Assembly (NCBI GenBank): GCA_027574665.1
Contig: CM050666.1
Location: 9,300,001-9,364,000, forward strand
DNA: 64,000 bases
Reading direction: 5' to 3'
Source: Rhynochetos jubatus
Taxonomy: Eukaryota > Chordata > Aves > Eurypygiformes > Rhynochetidae
The translations under genes were made by a program, and so were the position numbers. Shown piece after piece: positions 25,190 to 35,829 of the stretch (the first letter of the stretch is position 1; the number at the start of each line of letters is the position of its first letter). The notes under the pieces are model-generated. The model searched no databases and had not been told where the DNA came from. It saw only the letters and a list, made by a program, of their open reading frames with translations.

Positions 25190-25690
25190 GACCTTCCGAG
25201 GAACCCGGCCGCCCCCCACAACTGCAATGCGGCCTGGCAGCCGCGAGGTGGCACACAAAATACTACAAAATGTCATCAATGGAGGGCTGCGATGGGGGCC
25301 TGGGCGGGCACACCCCGCACCGCCTAGGGCCGAGCCCCGGCCCGGCGGTGCTGCCTGCCGGCCCCCCGGCCAGGGCTGTGCGCTCGGGGTCAGCCCCTCG
25401 GCGGCTGGGCGCGCAGAGCCGCGGCCGACACCTTCGTGACTGCGCGGACCAAGCCGGCCAGCCGCCCCAGGAACCGCTAGGATCACCGGCACTCGGATCT
25501 CAACCGAGCAACTCCAATTCGGCCAGTGGCCCAGCAGCCAGAGGGGCGTTCCGATCGCCCACCTCCCCCCGCCGGCCGTACCCCTGCGCGGACCCGGGGC
25601 CGCCGGGGGGGCTGCTCCCCCTCCGCCCCCAGCCTGGAACGCGAGGAGGGGCAGGTGTGCGGGGAGGAATTACCCTCCTCTTTCAGGCAA
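25190..25690. promoter_or_regulatory. CpG island 1
   Basis: GC-dense, CpG-dense sequence with abrupt edges against AT-rich flanks, typical of an unmethylated vertebrate promoter or regulatory island. Frames of 108-153 codons across it in several phases are a by-product of stop-poor GC-rich sequence. A plus-strand donor-like AAACGTAAGG lies near 25,703-25,712. No exon can be assigned. Confidence 0.7.
25223..25254 (+). promoter_or_regulatory. Two-part CTCF-like site
   Basis: The core CCGCGAGGTGGCAC (25,241-25,254) matches the CTCF core CCGCGNGGNGGCAS at every defined base. An upstream TGCAATGCG (25,223-25,231) resembles the CTCF upstream module TGCAGTNCC. It ends 6 bp before the expected start of the 20-bp core module (about 25,238), the preferred spacing. 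The core reads on the plus strand. Occupancy is inferred. Confidence 0.6.
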
Positions 25691-25739
25691 CTGCTACCAG
25701 AAACGTAAGGCTGTATTTAAGTCGTTTTTAACAAGCGCC

Positions 25740-28100
25740 TCCTTCTCCGTCTGAAAGTCAGCTCGATACTACGAGGACTCTGAAAACGTGTATCTGGCTA
25801 CCAAATTTTACTGAATCCACAACATCGTGTGTACACATTTCTATATATTTCATTTTCACCAGCATGTGGATAAGGTCATTCATGTTTACACCATTAAGCC
25901 TAGCGGTTTTCTCTTCCTTAGGACCTATTTTCAATAGATAACCAGAAATAATTTAATGAAGCCTAGAACAGAACATAAGCCCTTAATGGTTTACCCTTGG
26001 TGTTAAATAAGTAAGGAAATTATTCACTACCATCATTTTGTGGACGTTTTAATCTTATGGTTACCTAATCTCTTACACAGTAGTTAGGAGAACAAAAGAA
26101 ATGTGTACAGAGGCAAAGCACCCACCTACTAACCTATCAGTACTACTTTCAACAAGCCTATTTTTCAATAAGGCATTTTGCTTACGGAAATCTGAAGAAC
26201 AAATTCCTATCCATAGGCATTTTCCCCAAATGCTCCATCACCAACCTCATTACGCGATACAGAAATCCTCCCAAGGGATATTATGTAATGGCAATCCCTC
26301 CTTCCTCTCCCTAAGGAGTATATTTCTCATTACACTGCCTAGTAATTGATCAGTCTAGGAAATCATTTCTGGTAAAACCATATGTTTCTTTACCGAGTTC
26401 AGAATTTCCATCTTTATTCAAAAGGATAGAAGACTGCAAGAAACCCTAAAATTTCTATTTCTGATGCAGAATGCCAATCTTTGCTCAAACATGCTATTAA
26501 GCGAGGAGCAACACGTTCTTGGACCTGCCTGACTTCAGATCTTGTAAATTCATAAAGTCACTAAAATTAACCAGCTTACATTTCCTATTCCAATGACACA
26601 AATAATTTTACTTGACTGAATCTTCTGGAATGACTTCAAGACATATTCAAATGAATCCAGACACCACAATCCTCTGCTATGATGGGTCACTCAACCCAAG
26701 CATGCTGGGAGTCAAGGAAAAAAAAAAAAAACAACCCAGAATAAAAAGCAAATAGCTGAGACAGAAAATGACATACACATCTGTGCTCTCCAAAAGCACC
26801 CTACAGCATGGGCTCGCTCACTGAAGAACGCAGCCCTTTCCCTTGCCATTTCTGTCAACATATCACCACTAAACATCCTAACAGTTGCTAGTTAAAAAGA
26901 GGAAACACTAACATTTGCACCGCTTACTGAAAGACAACACTTCTAATGGCAACATTCTTGCAAAATCAGAGCAAAATAAATATCAACTACTGCTACAGGT
27001 CTGTAGCTTACGGCTGGAATTCGAAACATACTCCAACCCCTTTTAAACTTAAAAATACCAGCGCTACCAGTGACACTGCTATTTGCTCTAGCCAGCACAG
27101 GCCACGGGGTCCAACAGATGACTGCATGTCCCGATAGAATAACACCGGGATATATTTTGCCCCTTCGTTTATTTATGAGAACAGACTGCCCCTCTCTGAT
27201 AAACAAGGCTTAAGGTTTCACTCAGAATAACCCACCTTCCAAATAAAATTAATAATAATAAAAAAATCACTCTGTACTAGTGAAAACTTGTGATCCAAGT
27301 AAATAAAATACTGCCTTCCTTGTTTTATAGCATTAATCTCCTCTGGAAAAGAAACCCAGGCAGCCCAGGCTAGTACCCTTTGGCTTTAGCACTGGGCAGT
27401 GCTAGGGAACTGTTGTCAGCAAAGAAGAAAATTCTTGAAGAGAGCATTACAAGTCTGCCACTTGTAAGAAGTTAATGCTGTGTGTATAAATCAAGCAGCT
27501 CGTCCTTGTAAGTCTGTATGTGGGGAAAATCGGATTTATACATAAACATAAACCTCTGAAGTAAATTCTGATCAGGGACAGCCAGAGATTTAACTCTCTA
27601 GAAAGAAGACCGGGAAGACTATTTTCCTGTAATACCTTAGCCAGCTGAGCGACGCTTTCTTTCAGGAATTGATAACGAAGTAAATAATTCCAGTTTCTAC
27701 GGCACAGGGGAGACTGGTTAAGGACGATCTCCAGGACCCAGAGCAATCATTCAGAACAGTAACTTACATAACAAGAAATTATCTTTGTTACAAAATTAGG
27801 TTAAAAGGACCTCAGATACTGTAATGTTACAAAAAATCAGGACATGCCTTGAGAAGATTAGCTAGCAAGCAGCCTCCTGAGATGAACGCGCAACTTCAAG
27901 AAGATTTCACAAGCCTAAAAAACAGTTTAAATTCCAGAGAGACATACAAGCCTCTGCCATTTAAAAGGTCCTTCTGTCCTCGCCTTATTCCTGAGCTTTT
28001 TCCAAACCGTCTTTAGTTAACCAGTGACCTGGAAATCTTGCTTCGCCCCCCCTCCCTCCCCCATTCAAATTTGTCACTTTTAAACACACAAGGTTTAATT
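25740..28100. other. AT-rich sequence between the two CpG islands
   Basis: No gene recognised. Contains AT-rich complex stretches (25,740-26,100; 27,230-27,330), an A14 run near 26,719 and ATTA-containing sequence at 28,085-28,120 next to island 2. If the minus-strand exon at 29,330-29,348 is real, this is the start of its first intron. Confidence 0.45.
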
Positions 28101-29329
28101 TCTTAATTGGATTAAATTTTTTCCTGTCGAGGGAAGCAGAGGGGGCAGAGCAGCAGCCGCGGGGCCAGAGCACCGCCTGGGCAGCCAGCCCGCGGCTCAG
28201 CGCGGCCACCGCAACCTGCCCGGCCGGGGCAGGCGGCAGGGCTGCGTCCAGGCCAAAGCACACACACACCGGGGGGGGGCCAGGGGGGAGAAACCCCGCC
28301 GAGCACTTTAAAACTTGCTATTCTTTGTGCCCAGAGGGGTTCTGGCCTGCACCGAGGGGGTTAACCGCCGGCGACAGATTTTTAAGTTTGTCACGGTTCT
28401 TAATAGCCAGCAATGCCAGACAAACACCGTGTGTCCCCCGACAGCCGGCTGCGACACCCAGCCCGCCGGGAGAACACCCCGACAGAGCCAACTCGCGACA
28501 TTCCGCTGAAGGGGACCGTTGACGCGCCTACAAAGCTGGGCTGCGGACGGCTGCCGGGTCGCACCGCCGCGGTCACCCGTGGGTGGGGGCAGCCGGGGTC
28601 CGCCCGGGCTCAGCAGCGCAGCGCCCCCGGCACGGGTCCAGCGAGGGGGGTGTCGCTCCGGTCCCGCTCTCTGCGGCCCGATCAAGGCAGCGATTCATTC
28701 CCCCCCACTTCGCTCCTGGGCGAGGGGGTGGGAAGAGGGATGCGGTCGCACTGGAGGAATGTGCGAAATGGGGTGAAAAAAGGCGGCTTGGGAACACATC
28801 GCATCCCGGCTGCTCCTCGCTGCCACGTCTCTTAAAAAAAAAAAAAAACACGCCCAGTCTCCCCCCAAACCCCTTCTCCAGAAACCCGTGCGGAGAGCCC
28901 CTCGGTGGTGGGTAACGACCGGGTTCTGCCTCTCCGCGCGCCGCCCGGCTGCATCGCAACACCCGCTCGGGGCAAGGGACGCCAAACACCCGCCGAAAAG
29001 CAACCGGGGGCTGGGGAGGGAGGGAGGGAGGAAGGGGGGGCCGGCAGCGCGGCCGGAAAAATCAAACCACCTCGTCGACGGCACCGAAAGAGACACACAC
29101 CACCCAAAAAAAAAAAAAAAAAAGAAGAAAGACAGAAAAACCGCACGCACACAACCATCGCACCGGGCGGAAAACACGGCGATTTCCTTCTCCCGTCTGA
29201 CCGCAAAGCCGCTGAACTCCGCGGCCCGGCTGAAAAACACTTCCCCCGCCGAGAACCGGGGGGTCGGAGAGGGGAGGAGGAGCCCCTGCGGGGGGTGGCG
29301 GGGTCCCCGGCCCGGAGGGCGCTACTTAC

Positions 29330-29348
29330 CCCGCGGCGCGCAGACCAT
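29330..29348 (-). CDS. Candidate first coding exon, unidentified gene (partial)
   Basis: On the minus strand an ATG in an optimal Kozak context (GCTCGCCATGG) opens the frame M-V-C-A-P-R. After 19 nt it reaches GGG followed by GTAAGT (29,329-29,324), a close match to the vertebrate splice-donor consensus. The first base of a seventh codon ends the exon; reading through would stop at TAG within three codons, which fits splicing. The exon lies in the middle of CpG island 2, as expected for a first exon. If real, the gene runs towards coordinate 1 with a first intron of up to 29 kb or longer, and no later exon is recognised in the window. The frame upstream of the ATG is also open for at least 16 codons, so the true start is not proven. 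A seven-residue start is too short to identify a family. The alternative is a short upstream frame in a 5' UTR, or chance. Confidence 0.4.
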
Positions 29349-29632
29349 GGCGAGCCCCGCCGGCGAGCCGGGCCCCCGCGGGATAATCCACAAGGCGAGG
29401 CCGGGCGGTCCCCGCGGGCGCGGCGCGGAGCCGCTCGGGCTCCCCCCGCCGCGGCACAACGCGGCTCCCGGCCCGGAGGTGCCCCGGGGGTCCCGCCGGC
29501 CCCCGCCGCTGCGCCTCCGCCTCCTCCCGCCGCAGTCTCCGCCGCCCGCTCCTTCTCCTTCGCTCTTTCGGGGGAGCAGCAGCGCGTCTCTTCTTTCTTT
29601 CTCCTCTTTTATTTTTTCCTTCCCCTCCCTTG

Positions 29633-29636
<4 letters not shown>

Positions 29637-29663
<27 letters not shown>

Positions 29664-29668
29664 GGGGG
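29637..29668. repeat. T16-G16 homopolymer junction
   Basis: Sixteen T are followed directly by sixteen G, then by TGTGTGTGTTGGG and further T7/T8 and G runs to about 29,699. The G run can form quadruplexes and the run lengths are probably unstable or imprecise in the assembly. Confidence 0.85.
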
Positions 29669-30238
29669 TGTGTGTGTTGGGTTTTTTTGGGTTTTTTTTC
29701 CTCCCTCCTGGCCGAACCCGGGGCTCAAAGTTTGCGCCCCCTCCGCCGCGCCCCGGCAGGCTGCGTCCCCGCCGCCCGCTCAGCCCCGGAGCCGCCTCGC
29801 AGACGGCGCTACGGGTCCATCACCCTCGGGGCCGCGGCGGGGCGAAAAAACACGCGAGGGGTGGTGTGTGGGGGGGGGGAGGCGAAAAGCCCACGGACAC
29901 ACCACAAAAAAGGTAAAAATAAAAATTAAAAAATAAACCCCAGCAAAAATAACCAGCGACGCAGGCGGCTCCGGCCGGCATCCGACGAAGGGGGAGACGA
30001 GGAAAGCTCAGCGCCGCAGGCAGCCCCAGCCCGGCCCCATCTAGGGGCTTCCCCCGGCGGCGGATTTCTTTCTCTCCTTCTTTTTCGTGATTCACGCCTC
30101 GGTAGCCATTATTCCCAAACATGGACGAGGAGGAACCGTGCCGAAACCCGCTCCGCTCCGCGGCAGCGGTGCCGCTCCTCGGGCGCTCCGCGGCGCGACT
30201 GCTCCGCGCGGCCGCGGCTGAGCGCCTCCCGCCCCGTT

Positions 30239-30259
30239 CCCCCCCCCCCCCCCCCCCCC
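30239..30259. repeat. C21 homopolymer
   Basis: Twenty-one consecutive C, 52 bp before the perfect inverted repeat. It is capable of i-motif or quadruplex structure. The length may be uncertain because such runs are hard to sequence. Confidence 0.85.
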
Positions 30260-30311
30260 AGCCCGCCCGCCGCCAAGGCGAGACCAATCCAGCCACGAGA
30301 CGCGGATCCCC

Positions 30312-30406
30312 GCGCGCCCGGCTCCGCGCGGCTCGCGCGCGCCCGCCTGCCCCGCCACGGGGGCGGGGCAGGCGGGCGCGCGCGAGCCGCGCGGAGCCGG
30401 GCGCGC
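30312..30406. repeat. Perfect 45-bp inverted repeat, 5-nt loop
   Basis: The left arm 30,312-30,356 is the exact reverse complement of the right arm 30,362-30,406, checked base by base. The spacer is ACGGG. The arms are nearly all G and C and CpG-rich. The bases just outside (C at 30,311, A at 30,407) do not pair, so the arms end cleanly. Such a structure would extrude a very stable hairpin. It could be a real palindrome at the island edge, a fold-back mutation scar, or a sequencing or assembly artefact. Confidence 0.95.
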
Positions 30407-30584
30407 ACCCGAGCGCACGGGCCGTGCGTGCGCTGCCCGTGGTGGTCCCTGTGCATTGTCTGGGGTGGGTGTGCCACCGTGCGCGCAGGTGTGAGTCCAC
30501 CGCCCGAACCCACGGGCGTGGGGTGCGCGTGGTCCGTAAGTGCACAGCGCACACGCTGCCTGCAGCTTTGTGCAGAGCGTGCAG

Positions 30585-31500
30585 GAGCCGTGTCCGTGAA
30601 CGGCGGCGTGTGCACGGCCTGCGTGTGCGCTGCGTGTGCGCGCAATGCATGTCCGCTGCACGAGCCGTGTCTGTGAACAGCCGGTGTGTGCGTGGCCTGC
30701 GTGCGTGCACAATGCGTGTGCGCTGCATGAGCTGTGTCTGTGAACAGTTGGTGTGTGCATGGCCTGCGTGTGCGCTGCGTGTGTGCGCTGCATGAGCCGT
30801 GTCTGTGAACAGCTGGTGTGTGCGTGACCTGCGTGTGCGCTGCATGTGTGCGCTGCATGAGCTGTGTCTGTGAACAGCCGGTGTGTGCGTGACCTGTGTG
30901 TGCGCTGCATGTGTGCGCTGTGTGTGTGTGCGCTGCACGAGCCGTGTCTGTGAACAGCTGGTGTGTGCGTGGCCTGCGTGTGCGCTGCGTGCGTGCGCTG
31001 CGTGCGTGCACTGTGTGTGTGTGCGCTGCATGAGCTGTGTCTGTGAACAGCTGGTGTGTGCATGGCCTGCGTGTGTGCTCTGTGTGCGTGTGCTGCCTGC
31101 GTGTGTGCTGCACAAGCTGTATCTGTGAACGGTCAGTGTGTGCATGACCTACGTGTGTGCTCTGTGTGTGCTGCACGACCTGTGTCTGTGAACAGCCTGC
31201 GTGTGCATGGCCTGTGTGTGCACCGCACGAGCTGTGTCTGTGAACGGCCTGCGTATGCACGGCCTGCGTGTGCACTGCACGAGCTGTGTCTGTGAACGGC
31301 CTGCGTGTGCACTGCATGAGCTGTGTCTGTGAACAGTCAGCGTGTGCACAGCCTGTGTGTGCTCTGCATGTGTGTGCACTGCACGAGCTGTGTCTGTGAA
31401 CGGCCTGCGTGTTCATGGCCTGCGTGTGCACTGCACGAGCTGTGTCTGTGAACAGCCTGCGTGTGCACAGCCTGCGTGTGCTCTGTGTGCATGTGGTCTG
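30585..31500. repeat. TG-rich minisatellite, 14 variable units
   Basis: Fourteen units each begin with GAGC[C/T]GTGTCTGTGAAC or a one-base variant. Starts are at 30,585, 30,662, 30,729, 30,794, 30,859, 30,939, 31,032, 31,114, 31,177, 31,229, 31,281, 31,318, 31,385 and 31,437. Unit lengths run from 37 to 93 bp, because the core is constant while an internal TGCGTGTGCGCTGC-type filler expands and contracts. Left units are longer with CpG-rich filler; right units are shorter with TGCACTGCACGAG junctions. Frames up to 488 codons run through it on the minus strand in all three phases, so coding is not credible. Confidence 0.9.
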
Positions 31501-31770
31501 CCTGTGCACAGCATCTACACGTGTACACAGTCTGTACGGATGTGCGTGGCCTGGGTGCGCGTTCGGTGTGCGCACACGGTGTGTGCAGTTGGCGCGTGTG
31601 CATCACACAGCCAGCGTGTGATCTCTGCATGCCCAGTCTGTGCACACAGCGTGTGCGCGCGCACATGATGGGAGAGCGCACGGAGCGCGCGTTAACGCTT
31701 GCTGGATGCACGGGCACGTATGCACGCGTGGTGTGCATGTGTGCGTGTGCGCGCACGCTTCCTTCCCCAC
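31500..31770. repeat. Degenerate TG/CG flank of the minisatellite
   Basis: Alternating purine-pyrimidine sequence (GTGCGCGC, CACGTGTACACAG, TGTGCGTGTGCGCGCACGC) without the unit core. It is probably decayed array sequence and is a strong Z-DNA candidate. Confidence 0.6.
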
Positions 31771-31904
31771 CCCGCTCTTTTGATGGGCCGGGGTTGGACT
31801 CCTTTCCCTCTATTTTATATGTCAGTTGCAGCCTCCTGTGTCCCTGAGATGCTTTCAGACCCGCAGGGGATCTGGAGCCGGGCGGAGGGAGAAGAGAAAA
31901 GCAA

Positions 31905-32030
31905 AGGAAATGTTTAATCGTGATTAACCTTCACATTGCAAAACAGTTGTTAGTAGGTATATTTAAAATATAATTACTATTGCAGTGATTCATAGGTGCT
32001 TTAATGAACGGTTAATCAATGGCCACAGGG
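31905..32030. promoter_or_regulatory. Candidate conserved non-coding block, homeodomain cluster
   Basis: AT-rich sequence with GTGATTAACC, ATATAATTACTATTG, CTTTAATGAACGG and GGTTAATCAATGG (32,010-32,022). The last resembles a PBX-HOX composite. It begins about 130 bp after the minisatellite flank. Confidence 0.35.
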
Positions 32031-32315
32031 GCCGCGGATCCACGCCGCCTGACACGCCTGGTTAGTGCCTGCCGCAGTAAACATGATTCATGGAGACGGG
32101 TGAGCCCCTGCCCTCCCTCTCCCCCGGCTGGAGCCGGGCCAGCACACCCACCCAGCCTTCGCGCGCCCGCGCACCCGAAACACCCCGTCCTGCGCCGCCT
32201 GCCCTCGCACGGCTGCTCTGCAGCGTTCGGGGTGTTCGCACGCGGTCCCAGCGCTGCGACCGCCTCTTGGGTGGGGGAACAGAACCGCCTGAGGACGGTT
32301 TTCGGCTGGCCTTGA
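32031..32315. other. GC-rich insert between two AT-rich blocks
   Basis: GC- and CpG-rich sequence separating two otherwise similar AT-rich blocks. A plus-strand donor-like GACGGGTGAGCC lies at 32,095-32,106, but no exon can be supported. Confidence 0.35.
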
Positions 32316-32560
32316 GAAATTATCTGAAAATCTTCCGGGAGAAAGGCAGTAAACATCTGTATACTATTAAATCCATTAGATGTGTTCATTACTTTATATT
32401 GATTGGTATATCACTACACAAAGTTAATATATTATGATTATTAGTATATTGTTAAATCATTAAATACGACAGCAGATGCAATAAATAATTTCCAGGGGAT
32501 CTCTGCTGACATTCAGAAATTGATGGGTATGTTTTTCCTTTTGCATCCTGGCTGACTGCA
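32316..32560. promoter_or_regulatory. Candidate conserved non-coding block
   Basis: Highly AT-rich complex sequence (TTATATTGATTGGTATATC, AATATATTATGATTATTAG, AAATCATTAAATACG) with several ATTA and ATCATT cores and no repeat structure. Regulatory role inferred. Confidence 0.35.
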
Positions 32561-32564
32561 GGAC

Positions 32565-35195
32565 TGCAGCGACGCTCTGGCTGCTCTGACTGATCTCCTT
32601 CCCCAGCTCTCCTTTGCAAGTAAAGGCAGCTGAAAGAGCCTGCTCCACCATGCCCAAGTTTGCATTTTAAAAGATGAAGCTGAATTAATAGAAGCCCCAA
32701 AGAAACCTGTTGGACGAGGATATTCAAACCACTTGCATGAAACGGAGAGCCACGAGAAGGATTTACACCTGAGGCCGCCTCTTGCTGTTGCTCTGGGAGA
32801 AGAACACCCTCTTGCAACACCAACAGGGTTTTTGTGTGAAAACGCAAGGACGGAGCTGCCCTCCCGGCAGCGGCTGCCTGCCGCCGCCACCCCACGGCCT
32901 GTGGGTACCCGTCCGGCGAGCTCTCCTGACTGTGGAGCACGGCAGCAAAAGCATCCCCAAACCCTCAGCCCAGACTCCAGGTCACCGGGGTTTGTGGATT
33001 TATGGCACAGCTCCTCATGAAACAGCAGATGTTGGAGAGTGCGCACATCTGTATCTTTACAGCAGGGGAGCTGGATGCCAATCAGGGTTAATTCGGGATA
33101 AATTTACAAGAGCGCACAGCATGACCCAAGGTACCTCTTTATTGGCCTACTACAGGCCTGCTAAATACATTGCCCGACTACTACACATTAAAGCCACATG
33201 AGCCTATATGTTCAAAATGAATTTTACAGGAAGACACAGGGATAGAAGAAGGAGGAGAGCCTGTGTCACAAATGACATCCAGATGTGAAAACACTGTAAA
33301 TACAAACATCAAAAGGCTCACCCCTCCACATTTTGCAAAGACAACATCGGAGAAAGGACTTGCTGCCTTTAAACAAATATTCTCGGCAAGGAAGCCAAGG
33401 AGCCTGCTGTCCCCAGTGCACAGCAAAGCCCCACGGCTCCGAGCGGGAATCAGCCATTCGTCAGGGCAAACAGGCAGCAAACATTATGCCATCCTCTAGA
33501 GGGTCCAACCTTGGATCAGGGGCAATGAAGTGGGATGGAAGGAGATATCTTCCTAAGAAGACCAGAAGTTAAATAACTCAGATCTGAAAACCACACTCCA
33601 GAAAGCATGTGATTATTCAGATGAGATCTCCAGAGCTACGACATACTTCTTACTAGAATAGATACCATTCAGGGATGGCCCTCAGCCTTGCCTGTTGCAC
33701 GAAATAACTAAATAAATAGGTGCCTTTTAAAGCCTCGGTATTTGCCACAGCGAAGATAAGACTGGTGTGATAGCTTAGAAAATCTGGGATATCTGGTAAA
33801 CTGCTCAGTAACTTTGTTTTAAGGAGACATGGCAAAAGCAAGGCCATTCCCCGGGAAGGGCTCTGGAGAGCTCAAAATCTCCACTCGCATGGGCCTACAG
33901 AGGAGGATGAGCCAGCAGCGAGTCACCACGAGTGAAGGAGGAGTGTTCCTGGAGTGAGCACTCATCCCATCTGTCACCTATCCCACTGTCCCCTTCCCTT
34001 CTTACCCACCTCCAATGGCAGCCAGACACAATGGGGGACAAAGCTGGCTTGAAGCAGGACAGAAGAAACCTGAAGTAGTATCAACAGCAGCGGAAACCAC
34101 TGAACAGCCTTCCAGAAAGGCAGGGGATTGGCGGGTAAGTGGTGCACGCAGGGTGCAATCTCAGATGTTTACTTGGTGTTCTGGGTTCAGCCCTCAAGTG
34201 TGCAAACCAAGATGACAGCACTGGGCGTTACTTGCTTGAACTCTCCTCTCGGAGCAGCGTGGCCAGGCGTCGGGTTAGCGCAGTGTGAAAGTGCACGGGG
34301 TGTGCTCTTGTTTTCTCATCTTTTCAAGATGCTATCTGACCACCGACAGCTTACACGCTGCGTGAACAGACCACATGAGGGACTCCATACCGAGCTTGTG
34401 CTAATCTCTTGAAGGTGCTGGGATGCCAGGGTGTGGGGCAGTGTGTGCTCACAGGGAAATGATGAGATAAGATAGGCTGTGGCTATTGTTTTCACTCACG
34501 TCTGACTCAAGGCCGCAGGGTCACAGCCATCCGCTCTACCAGCGGTATCTGTCTCAAGTGGAGAGCACCCCTCGAGACAGGACTCCATCAGACTAGACTG
34601 GAGCATGGAAGACTCTCCTCACACCCCGAGCCAGACTGTAGTTCTTATTTTGCAGCTAAAAGCTTCAAGCAGTTTAAGACTGGCAGTGCTGACAAAAGAA
34701 GGAGAAAGCACTTAACCATAGCGCTGCATAAAGATGTCATGAGGAAATCAGGATTTTACAGTAGAGTGAGTAGAAAAACACTCAGGAAGAGCTTGGATAA
34801 ACTCGGGACTAGATTCAATAAGAGACGCCAGCCACCTCCTGCACAGTGTGCCCCCACCTGGGCTTCTGCTGGGAGGCAGCCGGAGAGAAGTTTTATTGAA
34901 TCTTGTATTGAGCCTATCTCTAGGCTGGTAGCTGCGCTAGGTACCCTCACCAGGGCCTAAAAATAGAAATGAAATGACACAGGAGTTTGCAGTGAAACTG
35001 TTAAAATATGCTGTGATTTGCTGTAGGGCGCGCTGGGAGAGGAGCGTGGCGGAGGACAGCGTGGTGTGCCAGCCTGCCTGCCGGGCACCCAAAGCTGCCG
35101 CCGAGAGCCCCCGCGGGGCCTGGCTGCAGACAGAGCGGGAGCTCCACCGCAGCTCCCCATCCCTGTGCTCGCTGGTGATGCACAGCTCTGCTCCA
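32565..35195. other. Non-coding, nothing recognised
   Basis: Frames up to 177 codons (32,513-33,046, minus) show no domain and overlap frames in other phases. No repeats are recognised. Confidence 0.5.
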
Positions 35196-35199
35196 AGGC

Positions 35200-35825
35200 C
35201 TAACAACACCGCAAAACTATTTAACCACTGGACTATCACATTACATGCAAAATCTATAGCTGCTCAAGAGCTTAATTTTGACATACAATTTTCACTTGCT
35301 GAACAGAAAAGGGAGGGGAAGCCTGAAACTGTCTAAACAAAAGAATGTTTTTTTTCCACTGCACTTTCAAATGTTCATAAACCGAACAGAATACAGTTAG
35401 AGACGGCCCTCTGCCTCGGGGCATCCAAGGCTATGGCTCCAATTAAAGAGAACAAGGATACAGGAGGTGGTACCTCCAGTCTGATTGCTCTCGCCTGGGG
35501 CAGCTAAGCCTCATGAATAAACACTGTTGACTCTAACTCTCAACAAAACAATTACACATTTGTTTTTAGAATACATTTTCTTAGCCTTTCCACTTGCAAT
35601 TTTTGCTACTATAAACTAGCCAGGACAAGAATAAATACCTTTGTCATTCTCTAAACATCCTTGTAATTGCAGTACTTCACTCATGAATGTGTATTTCAAC
35701 AGAAGATCCCAAGCGATATGAAGAAATGGTTCTTTGAAGTAACCTTTCAGAATTAGATGCAAAATATTTACAGCTAATTATTATTACAAGAACTCCTGCA
35801 CACACTGCCAGCTACAGGAGTGAAA
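35200..35825. promoter_or_regulatory. Candidate conserved non-coding block
   Basis: Uninterrupted AT-rich complex sequence including GCTTAATTTTGACATACAA, CCTCATGAATAAACACTG and GCTAATTATTATTAC. It lacks repeats and long frames. Texture-based call. Confidence 0.3.
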
Positions 35826-35829
35826 ACCT

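Larger units (their letters stand above)
28120..30560. promoter_or_regulatory. CpG island 2 (main promoter candidate)
   Basis: About 2.4 kb of GC- and CpG-dense sequence, by far the strongest island in the window. Its length is typical of developmental-regulator promoters. It holds a candidate minus-strand first exon, homopolymer runs (A15 28,834-28,848; A18 29,106-29,123; T16/G16 29,637-29,668; C21 30,239-30,259) and an unusual AT pocket at 29,905-29,940. Open frames of 342-343 codons here are low-complexity (Pro/Gly/Ser/Arg and poly-Phe) and overlap in different phases, so I do not call them genes. Confidence 0.8.

Noticed and set aside
28888..29936. Two overlapping plus-strand frames of 342-343 codons in the CpG island
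   Set aside because: They lie in different phases over the same GC-rich sequence, run through homopolymers (poly-Lys, poly-Phe and poly-Gly stretches) and have no domain. This is the expected by-product of stop-poor composition.
32513..33046. 177-codon minus-strand frame
   Set aside because: Overlaps other frames of similar length in different phases; no recognisable motif.
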